Below, in pieces: positions 41,001 through 53,000 of a stretch of DNA of 64,000 bases (position 1 is its first letter; every line of letters starts with the position of its first letter). The translations under genes were made by a program, and so were the position numbers. This stretch comes from Nomia melanderi. Lineage: Eukaryota > Arthropoda > Insecta > Hymenoptera > Halictidae. The notes beneath the pieces are model-generated. The model had not been told where the DNA came from and made no database searches. It saw nothing but the letters and a program-made list of their open reading frames with translations. Location: positions 10,726,001 to 10,790,000 of the forward strand of contig NC_135002.1 of NCBI RefSeq assembly GCF_051020985.1, written 5' to 3'.

Positions 41001-44000
41001 ACGAAACAAAATTAGATCTTCTGTCTAAACATCTATTCAGGTTTCGTCCATTAAAATATTCTATCAAAAATTGTAGTACATACCATTTATCGTACTTCAT
41101 TTATTATTTCTTAGAACAATAGGGATTCGTTGATCTTGGAAATCAGTATTTCCAAAACAAAGGATTACGGTACGTTTTCTATAACGCATAAATAACATCT
41201 ACTTGTCCCAATGATTGCTTCAATGAGAACTTCCACCAACTTCCACCGAACAATGTTTATAAATTTGATATGCATCGAATCGACGGATTGGAATTATGGA
41301 ACCCGCAAATCCAATGCCAACGAACGTCGATCGAGCCGGTGTCCTTCGATTCCACGAAACCCGTCCGAGGGAATCCTCGTTTAGCCCCGTTTAGCCTCGT
41401 CGCGAAAGCGCGGTGATCCGTCGATACTTAAGAAGGCGCACCGAAACCGACGTGTGTACAAACTGGCATCGCCTTTATCATCCACGTCAGCCTATAAAAA
41501 GCTTAACGCCGGATTACCGGCGAGGGAGCCGCGTCGATCGATACACACGGAAACACATCCGACTATCAACCCGCGGGTGTACAGGGGGTTTCGAAAATAT
41601 ATTCGACTACCATAGCGTGATCCTACACTTTTCACTCGATGGAGAAAAATATAAGAAAATGCTCGAAGAATTCGTCTAGACCTTGAAAAGAATAATTAAT
41701 CTGTTAACTGCGGAATTTCATTTCGAAAACCTCTAATTAAGCTGACAATAAAATCAAATAATGATGTGTATACTCTTCAAACGCAAGCCAAATACACCGG
41801 TAATATATTCTAACGAAACGCTAAAGCGAAACGAAGAAAAATTACATATTTATCTGAAGACATAAATAATTGATCCTCGAAGAAATTAGTATCATTTTGA
41901 CTTTAAGATGACGTGTATATTCGTTGAACGCAGTTAACTGGTTAATATGTTGTATTGTTGCACCGTGTTCTACTCATTGAGGAGGTAGTCTGAAGGGAAT
42001 CATGGATTGGAGAAAAATATTATAGTTTGTCTGGAAATTATTGTTGAAGTTACCATGGAAAAATGAAGGAACGTGATATGCAGCGTTCTTTTCTGTCACA
42101 TGATGGGTCACTAGACTCGACGCCATGGGATTTCGTCTTGTATTAAATTTGTGTCATACATTGCCATTTTGCACTATAATGGAACGCAGTCACTGCACTC
42201 GCTACTCTAACTCATCCGTGCCAAAAGTCCTTTATGCAATTATTCCGCTTGCCCATGTGTAGTTTTAACTTTTGAGTAGTCGGCCAAGACGCGAGAGATA
42301 CACTGCACTATTAGGAGATCACTTGATGGCTAGGCTAAGGAATTCGACTGATTGATCAGTGTTCATTTTCTCTCGCCTAATTTGCTGTTGGTTTTATTTC
42401 GATATTATTAATGTTGATCATCCTCAATCGCTAATTTACTGTTTGTCAATACGGTTACAAGTGACCGATCAGAACTATAAAATGAGAACTATAAAACTGT
42501 AAACTAGAAAGACATCTATTGCTCTTGTGCCGTTTCGCTAGACACCAAGTCATCGTCCAACTGTGCTCTTAGGAAATGATGTCTAGGCACAGTTGCAAGA
42601 GGGATCCTTCGCCGAGTGTTTTGTTCATAGTTTTCATTGGTTACGTATATTGTCCAGCTTAGGATTGTTGGCACAGTACCCACAAGCTGAAAAGTTACGA
42701 GGCCAAGGACTCCTGAGCTGGACGATAACCGTATTGACGAATAACAAGTTAATATTGAAATGAGATGAACACTTAGTAATCAAACTTACAGTTCCACTGA
42801 TACAGTTGTGAAATCACATGTGACATCTACTGGAACAGCACATAGCTTTTCGTTGCGCGTCTCATTCGTAGTTTCAATTGGTTACGTCCAACCGTATCGA
42901 CGGATCGCAAATTAACATCGAAAACGAGATGACAGCAGTCATCAAACAATCTCCCAGTAGTACTTGTTCATGAAACAATGCCGCGCGACGCGAGGAGACC
43001 TGCGAACCCGAGGAAACTCGTGGAATATTCCAACCGTGAACCAGACGAGCCATCGAGCCGGCCGACATCGATTTCTCGAATTAGATTCCGGGAACGGATC
43101 CGCCGCCGGTAATCGTGACTCTGATTGAACCTGAAATTTGTATGCGAGCCGACGTTACTACTCGCTATTGGCAACGAAATTGCTTGCTCGTGTCTCGAAG
43201 CGATCTTTCAGCCAGTTCCCTTTTAATAATATTGCAAAATTCGGTCCGTGTCGAATTATCCATTAGCGGTTTCAATATTTCACGGTTGGTTCAATTTGAA
43301 TTTAGAAATGACTCGCTCTTGTAAGGAAAATACGGCGAAGAAGGGGATACATTTGAATATTGATTACACGCGGCACAAGGTTTATAAACAGTCCTAGAAA
43401 CGATTGTAAGTATGCTCAACTGCAAATCTACACTATCTTTCGTACATTAACCCGTTCGTCCCTGGATGTGTATTTTCCCCCAAATCAAAGAGACGGCCCT
43501 GAACAGCTGATTCCAAGTGAAACTGAAGTTTTTCAGTGAAAGAAATAACATAAGCATTAATAATAATAATTAGCACTTAAGCTGTCAGTCAGAAACAAAG
43601 ATATCCGTGTGATACAATTTTCCTTTATCTTTAAGGCGTTCTCTAGCGTACCATTCGGGACGAAAGGGTTAAGGCAGAGTTTGAAGCCGGACAAACTACC
43701 TTTCAGTGTTCCTTATCTTTTTAACACTGAAACTGCCAGACGGATCGAAAAGACCCATTCCTGACTTCTCCATTTTGCAATTATTAAAAAAATAACAGAT
43801 GTTTCTCTGAGAAACGATTATCGAAATCGATTCAGCATTACGCAAACTGAATTTGAAACCAATTAAAATTTCAATAGGCGCAATATTGGAATTGCTACAG
43901 AGAAATTTCAATTTATCCGGTAGTTTTAGTGTTAAATAACTTCGAAAAGCATTCATAGAAGAAAACAAACATTTACAGAAAAAATGAACCCAGAGACTCG

Positions 44001-47000
44001 AAAAAAGCAATCGAATCGCCTACAATGTTAAAACGTGTCTCCTAAGTAGATCGATAGAGAATTAATTTTCTGCCGTCGAAATTGATTAACTCACTGTTTC
44101 GAAGCTACAGCTATAATTACACATGAATCACGAGATAAATAAAATCGTGGGAGGAAACGGGAGCCAAGCCTACGTCCTTTCCACGCGGGCATCGTGAATC
44201 ACGATGAACGATAGGAAGCTGGACGACGGGAACGTCGAGCAACTGCGAGAATGAGATTCACAATTATTGGGCGACCGGCGTTAGGAAAACTTCCGTGCGG
44301 TGTAAAGAGGAAAATAAAAAATAAAGCGGAACGATAGAGAGACTCGGCCGGCGCGCAAATAACGACCGGTTCCGCCGGACAGTTTCGCAACGCGCTCGTA
44401 GCAACGATTTTCCCGAAGCTCGTTAGATAAATCCGCGGCGGTGATCTAATCGCTCAGACTTTCTTGACCGCGCGATTCAGACCGCGCTATCATCGCGGAA
44501 GAGGCCGCGGGCCACGAATTCCGGGCATTTTTTACTTTCTCCCGCGAATCGTTCGCGTTCCCCTGGCAATCTAGCTGCATTTTCTTCGCCCAGTGACTTA
44601 GAAAATTCGGGCAATTTCGCCCGTCGTTTCGTTATGAACTGATTGCTCAAATTCTTATTGCTTTCGACATGTTTCTACAACAATGTTCTTCTTCTGAATA
44701 ACATAAAGATCATTGTACCGCTCGTTTCGTATCGCACTCCTCTACAAACAGTTCAGTTTGCGTGGGATAAGTTTCCTTGGGCAAAAATAGTGAATTGATG
44801 ATGGAATAAAACTTAGAAATTCGTAGGTTCGTAGTAGTAACACAAATTCGTGTAATTCTTCTGTGCTTAACAGTAACCGTACCGGCAACCGGTGAAATAA
44901 CCAAATTTAAAAATTCTGCATTTTCTTCCGTTCCTTTAATTTTATATCAATTTCTATGTTGTTCGATTAATCAGTTCTTCAATTTTCGCCTTTTCTTTTT
45001 TTCTGTTTCCACTAAGGAAAACTGAATATACAATGTGTTTACCTTTATTTTGCAGTCAATTATTTGACTGGTTACGGTAGAAAAACTACCGGTACGCTTA
45101 ATGTTATCTGTTTGAACTCCGGAGCAGAGCCATTTAAAATTCGTCATTACAAACTGTAATATTTTGTCATTAAATCTATTATAACATCTATATCTATGAT
45201 CGATAAAAAGCAGCAAAGTACATCTACGACCTTTCTTTCTATGCGCGTATCATTTGTTTATATGTTAATATGCTCTTTTTATTAAAACTGCTAATATCAG
45301 TGAGAAAAATCTTGAAGTGCAAAGGTTTAATGCAAATAAACATAAATGTAATAAAAATAGAATATAACTGAAAAGTGAAATTTAAATATGACGTATTCAC
45401 ATGACATTGTAAAATATAAATACACGAAAGTACAAAAATGGAATGTATTGTTTCTACGATATATTTCAATGATCCCGCTTCAAATGCCAATGTTAATGCT
45501 TATCGCTTGACGGTCTATCGTTCAGCATGGGAACCGGCAGATCCGTGACAAGTGGTTCGCAGATGACCGCGAGAAAAGATTCAAAGGGGGAAGTTTTGTT
45601 CGACGAGCATAATAGCGGCAATCATCGAATCGAATCGAAGAGAAAAAGGTGACGGATAGCTGTGACGAGCGTGAAAGAGTCGCGTGGTCGCCGAGAGTGT
45701 AAGGGAGAAAGTCCCGCCGGAAGTACGAAGAACGAAGAGGGTGATGAAACGGAGCGCTGTTGATGCCGAGCACAAAAGCCACTCACGTAGGATCCTGCGC
45801 GTTTACAGACGCCTCAAATGAAGAGTCGAGGGGGAGGCCGGGGAGGGCACAATGCGCCAAACGTGTTAACGCTGCCGAAACTTCTCCAAAGGGAAGTCAG
45901 GGTCAATGATACGGGCCCTGAAGGAGCCTTCTATTCTCTCTTCATCGTGTCCGGAGGACACGTGATTGATCTACAGAGTAGTTTATTAATATATTCTCGT
46001 AAGATCGTGTACTGGATAGCCTCTTTCAAATAGGACAGTACGAACGTGATGTGTAATTTAGTAGCGTTAGATAAATGTAGTTTTAATTCATTACGTTTAA
46101 ATAATTTTATAAGTAACATCGGAATTTTCGATGAAAGTATTGTATATTGAAAATTCAATATTCCACTGATTTTTCTCGAGATGGACAGTATGATTAAAAA
46201 TTATAAAGCGAAAGCCAAGCAGAAGGTAGGTAACTTTAATTTAGAAAATGTGTCCTATTGATACAATTCATTCATATACTTACTTGAAAAGTATAAATTG
46301 ATTATAATGTTGTATTAAAATTAAGAAAGGAAGCTCACGTAAAAAATTAATATTATGCTAGAAGTACATTTACTCGGAAAGTACACATCGATTATACTGT
46401 TACATTGAAATGACGAAGCAGAACTCAAACGGAAAGTGAACATTCATTGAGAAGAAAACATCCGACTCATATCATTCACTACAACACTGGCTCGAAGAGC
46501 ATAAATTGATTGTAATGTTGCATTAATGTTAAGATTAAGATGCTTCGGTGATTCTCAGCGTATTATCAATGGCGGCAAAAGATTACATTAAGAGATAATT
46601 GCAAGCACCGTCGAGGTACGGAGACCGGCCGGCAGAAAATTTCGTATAATTACGAATAAATTAATTGCCGCATGCTGAAACACAGATTGCGAGTGTACGT
46701 TGTCTCCGTCGTCACAATGACGAAATTAATTTCGCATCACAGGATGTCTTTCGATCAGGGGTCGAATGGAATTTAAAATTCTCAATTGGTTGTGAAATAT
46801 AACTGAAAATTTATGCCTATTATCCTTTCTGTTTCCGAGAGAACTGTCATAAAATACAGGGTATAAACGGAAACTTTTATTTCATATATAATAGGGCAAA
46901 TAAAAAACTTTCACTTCCTTGAATGTAGAAAACTGTTCTACTTAACGAATTTACTTGTTTTCAAGAAATTAAAGTTACATTATTTAACAGTTAAAAGCTT

Positions 47001-50000
47001 AGTAAATAACCTTCATTCCTGGAAGTTAATCCTTTACAGTGGAAATGTTATTTCTTTTACTATTATTTATTATACTTGCTATAGTTTGAGATATACTTTT
47101 CATTTTATTATATTAAAAGTCCTATCAGTGTTTTCTTCATATTTTGTAATATTTATAACGTATGTATTATTAGTAATAATTCGAATAATTGTAATATTTG
47201 TAAAACGACAAGATTTGTTGGCCAACTTAATAATTATTGACCGTTAAGGATTAACAGCTCTATTCGATCCACGTTTTCGATAGATAATTTGCAGGTTGTC
47301 GAGGCGGCTACCGGTAATTTGTAAACATGGCGGCTCGTATATGTGTCTCGCGGTCGGCGTGTCTGAATACCGAGAACAAAGGAATTTTCTTCACCTCCTC
47401 CCGACACCGGGATCCTATTAGACGCTCGCGGTCGGTTTCCGGTCAGGCGAACGCATAATTACACGGGCTCGTAAACCGTGTACGCGAATCACGATCCCAG
47501 ATAAGCAATTAAAACGAACTGTTAGCGGCCGGTGTGCGTGACTCATGTAACTGGTAAACAAGATGTCAAAGCACCTTTCGTTTCTACCACTTCTCCTTGG
47601 CGAACTTAGCCTAATTTTTAATCGTATCACGGGAAAAGGAGCAACCGGTTCTCTTTGCCAATACCAGAACTTTTCAACACAACTTGAGAATATTATCGAT
47701 GAACTGCAGATATCTGTGGAAATTCAATTTTCTAAGTGAACAATTAGAAAAACAGTATATTCAGAAATATTGATAGAAGAATTGTTGATATTAATATTCC
47801 AAATATTTAGGAAATAGAATGTAATATAAAGTTGATTGCTTATGCGTTGAAGAATTCTCTTCGATCATCAAGACCTTCCAGTTAATGAATAATATAAGAA
47901 TAAAAAAATCGTCAGTCAAACGAGAAGCATAAGAGTTGATGGATTAATTCGATTCAGCCTGTTACGAATCAAATCAGGTAGTTACCTAATTTAAAGGCTC
48001 AAGTATTATAAACCCGTGTTTAAAGGGAGATAATCATTTCGTCAATCACGGTTCAATGGAATGTCCCTTTCCACTAGAGTTAAACGCACCAAGCCATGAA
48101 CCTGTTATTTTCATTTAATTATCGTAAATAGGCTACAACGACTTTCTAAAAAGAAATAAATGTTAACAAATAAGAAAGATTTCGTTTCGGCTCCAGTGTC
48201 TCCAAATTATCGCGCAAACATTATACAAAAATTATTGCTTCATCAAAACTTCACGAAGCAATCGCAAATTATGTTATTTTCTGTTTTATTGGCGGGGAGT
48301 TCGTCGTTTCTTTCGATGTCAAAGTTATCGTGAATTCACTTAGAACGATACGATTGACGTCAAGCTCCGCAATTGTTTTGATCAATGGACAATAATTGCG
48401 ATATTGGGTCAACGTAACCATATTTCATTTTTTTTAATTTAAACGCGGTTGCCGGGCCATTAAAGACAAAGATACGCCCCCGATGACACTATGACCCTGA
48501 TTGCTCGAATAGAACGCGACTTCCACGTGGACATCGGTCGAGACTCAGCGTCGCTACGTCCGTCCTCGCGAAATGTGAATCACACCGCGAAAATTGGAAT
48601 CCCCGCGGCTCGAGTTATTTTTTACGTACGCGTTTTGCCCCGATCCAAAGTTTCTCAAGAGTCTCCGATCATTCTTCGATAAATTTATCGATCTTATTCA
48701 CCGTGGAGCAATGCGCGGTGAACTTCTTTTGAAAAACATAAGTGAATTACAATCAATCGATACATCGTCAAAGTTAATCACCTAGCAACCAACGTTATTG
48801 AAATAATAAAAAAACAGTGGAAATGCCAGTTGATCGTTTATCTAAAGGTACGAAGAAAACTTGTGCAACGCGCGAAGGCCATTATCGAGTTTGTTTTCTT
48901 TATGAAAACCAGTTTCAATGAAGAGACATAAGATAATATGACGCCTAATTTAAGAAATTAAAACACATGAATCGGCAGTCGTTTATATTAAGGTCAAGCA
49001 GCCATTACGTTATTAGAATCAAGTTTTTACAAGTCGAACAGAAAATCGGATCGATTCGTTGAAGCACGAATGATTTTCTTGATTCATTATATCCGGTACT
49101 CCTTACACGCGTGATCCGCCATTCGGTAAATCAGCAACAGCATCAAATCTTATTTTCTAGTAAAATGAATGTTATATTTTCCCCTCTATTTCTAAATAGT
49201 TATACAAATAGACTGTAACATTGCTTTTTCTTAAACAGCGATATTTATTAGGTACCAGAAAAAGTTCATGCGAGTTCTTAAATCAAAATTGAAACGCAGA
49301 GAACGTTTTCGTAAAATCTTGTTTCCTTCACTGAAAAGCTTCAATTTTACTTGAAATCATGTGTTCTTAGCCCTCTCTTTGCTTTATGTGAAAAATATAT
49401 GTTCAGGGACGAAGGGGTTAAGGGATGATTTTACGAGAAAAAGATCAAGAATCAGTTGAATGGAATTGCTATCACCTGAATCATCATGCTGCTAATTTCA
49501 TTAATTAAACTAGCGTAATATTAATTGATATCAGACCACAATTTATTGCTAACAAGAAAATAACAAACTTTTTCCGGTGCATAATTAAGAAATTTTATTC
49601 GTGAAGATAAGTGATTCTTGCGCTCGAAAAGTCTAATATACTCATACCGAACATGTGAATTTTTATAAGTGAACCGATGACAAAACTGCATAGAAAGCAC
49701 ACGTGTATAGACACATCGTTGCGACGGCACTTTACTCTCGCGCGCAGCAAAGTATCACGACCGCCGCAGCTCGCAAACATGCAGACCGAGGAGCGTGACA
49801 CACTTACCGTTCGCAGAAATGGCTGGAGCGAATTTTCTGCGCGCGAAAGCGGCTCACCGGCGATAGCTTATCGACGCGACGTAATCTAGTCGCTATCGAC
49901 GTTATCGAGTGACTCTGTCGCAGTAATCGCTTACGGTTAAATGAATAATGTCTAGTCTGTTCGCGAAAACCGAATTCTTCGCTTTATCCTCCGGCCAGCT

Positions 50001-53000
50001 TCCATTCGTTCGGGATTGGATCGCGTGACGGATCCCTTAGGTATATACTATTTGTAGTAAAATAACGCGGAAAATGGAACATGGATAAAAACATAATTTT
50101 ATATGAAACTTTTAAGAATAATCCTATTATTATTGACGTCAACGAAAACTGATTTTCTAAAGCCAATAATAAATAAAACAATACGTGAGAAACTATCATC
50201 TCTTACTTGACCTATCCATTAGTAACTTTATTAATTGCTATTGAGTGTAATTTTGTCAAAACAAAAATAGCACAAAAGTAAAGAAATAAATAATAATAAT
50301 CGTAATTATCATAATCGTCGTGGAAACGGATTTTGGATGTTCCGAATGATTAGTTTAAGATACGAAGAGTTCGTTCGAGATTTACGAAAAATTTGAATGT
50401 AGATGGAAGGTCTGAGATTGTAACCAGTTTTTCTAGGAAATTATTGAAGAATTCATACGTAACGAATAAAAGATTATGATTCCTTTTTACCGGAGGTCTT
50501 TTTCAAAATTCACGTGAGATCTGAATGGAAGTTCGTAGTTCATTTTTATCGAAAAATAAAGTATTACAATCTTTCTAAAGGATTTTTCTGTGGTTCGAAT
50601 TGAAGTGTTAGAAGTATTCGAATAACCAATGTAGAAGTCGAAACGTTTCCGGATAAACGCGAGAAAGTATAGCGCGATTTATCGAGACCGACTCGCTTCG
50701 GGCCGAAACAATTATCGAGGGACACGAACTGGCCGCACGGTCCCGACACTTTCTAACCCGACGGAATCGAATTTCTAGCAAGAGATTCGACGCGACGGTT
50801 GTTCGAGGTTTCTGTAGACCGATTCGGTTTCATCCAATCGTATCGAACCGCAGAGACAGATTAACCCATTCGTATGTGGGCTCCAGTCGTACAATTTGCC
50901 CTGTATTACCGGCATCGAAACATGTATTTTGTCGGCCAAAAAGTCTCGTCGCATTTTAAATGAAGTGTAAAGAAACATTTCATTACGTTGAATTGGAATT
51001 CGTAGAAGGTGCATTGCTTATTCTATTCGGAAGCTTCCTATTACTTTTTAACTTATTTACTTGTAATATTTATGATATTTGTAACATCTGCAACATCTGT
51101 GGTATTTTTAATATTTGTAATGTTTATAATATTTCTAACATTTCTAATGTTTGCAAAATGATAAAACTATTTGGCTAATCTAATATGACCTATTCGTAGA
51201 TACTTAACTTATCGAGTCACTTATTAATTTATTCTAATGTAGATGTTTACTATTCTTTTTCGTTTCTAACTGATTATAAAAATTCAAAATGCAAGGTATA
51301 TTGTATATTAATAGAATTCTAAATAATACAAGTTGCGACCGAATTATTCCGCGTTCTATGAAACAAAGCAGCGTTCCGTTGCGGACTTATCTACTATCAG
51401 ATACAAATGGGTTAAACAGATCGCTCTCACGATGCAAACAGCCGATAAATAATATTGTTCGACGAGTTCGGTGCAATTTTCGAACGCTTCCTGCGCAGAG
51501 TCTGACGCGGACCCTGATAATTTACTTATTTTCAGACCCCGAGTATAAATTCCAATTCCACTTGAAGACCTTGCCTGAGATAGACAGGGACAATCTACTT
51601 ACTTCCATTATGCTTCAAAATCCTGTCCGGCGCAAACAGAGGCAATCTACTTATTTTTAGGCAGTGCACACATTCCGCTTCCACTTTGAAACTTTGTCAG
51701 AGGCAAACAAGCTACATTCAGTTAGTTTCAGTGTTCGTGGGAAGTTTACATGGAAATCGACATATTTATTCAATTGGCCAAAAAGACTCGCTGCTTTTTT
51801 GAATAAAATTTGAAGAATCATTTCGTCATGTTCAATGAGGCATCGTTGAACCAAGCGTGACGTATTTTATTATTCTATTGTCTTTTACTTGACTTATTGT
51901 ATATAATGTTTCTTCATGCATCATTATATTAATGGCAAATTAAATAGTAAAACGACAAGACTTTCACGCCAATTTAATATTTACTTTAGTTCAAGATCCG
52001 TAATCTTCTTACTTGAAAATCTTGTCTAAAACAAATGGATCAATCTACTTGTTTCTGTTGGGTATCCACAAACCAACTATAGTTCTAAACCTCGTCCGAC
52101 AAGAACAGGGAGAATCTACTTATTTTTAGACCTTACACGTTCCGGTTCATCGATCAATCTTCTTATTTTCATTGAGTGTTTAAAAACCAACCGTGTTATC
52201 TGATATAAATAGGGATAATAGATTTATTTCGAAACAGCGTAAAACTGTTCAATGTACTTTGCAAGTTTCTTTGAGGTACACGGAGGAAGTTTACTTATTT
52301 CTATCGAATGTGTGTGTTTCGGGTATTCTTGAAATCCTCGCGTTACGCGAACCAAGATAATCGATTTATCTGTAGACTATAAAAATTTGTATTTTATTTC
52401 GAGAGCTTGTCCAAAGGCAAATGTAAGGACAACTTCTTCCCATTCCATTCTTGTTATTTATGTAAATAGAACCAATTTTCAGCATTTCCAAGATTTTCAA
52501 GACAGTGCAGAAATTCGAATTTTCCTTAAGGGCGTCAGCAATTTTGCCCAAAACGGTCAAACCTCCTGAAAGCACAAGAACCGAACACACAATCCAAGAA
52601 AATTCCAAGAAAACAAAATACTAAACAGTCCAGGCTACGCACTATTACCGAGAATACAAGAATTTCATGCAACATGTGAAAACAACAACGCCGAGCCAAC
52701 ACAGAACGCAGTACTCGCCAGCACGCCACTACGTAGGTGCAAAAAAATGCGAAAACAAAGAACCACAGCAGGCAAATAACACAAAAGAGTCGAACGTCGC
52801 GCCGAACCAAATAAAAAGAACGAACGTGCAAAGTGGAATTTAATTCGAATGTTTGAATTCGAAAACATCGACGAGCAAGCTTCGAATGTGACGATGAAGT
52901 TTGACATTCAGTTGTCAACTTCAGGCTCGAATTTCATCGCGCAGATTCGCATCAATCGAGCGATTCAGGTTTCATCGGTCGAATTCCAAGAATCAACGTT

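Noticed and set aside
50960..51178. Asn/Ile/Cys-rich plus-strand frame as a small secreted protein
   Set aside because: The periodic residues come from a degenerate 9-bp DNA repeat; there is no cysteine-knot spacing or signal peptide pattern.
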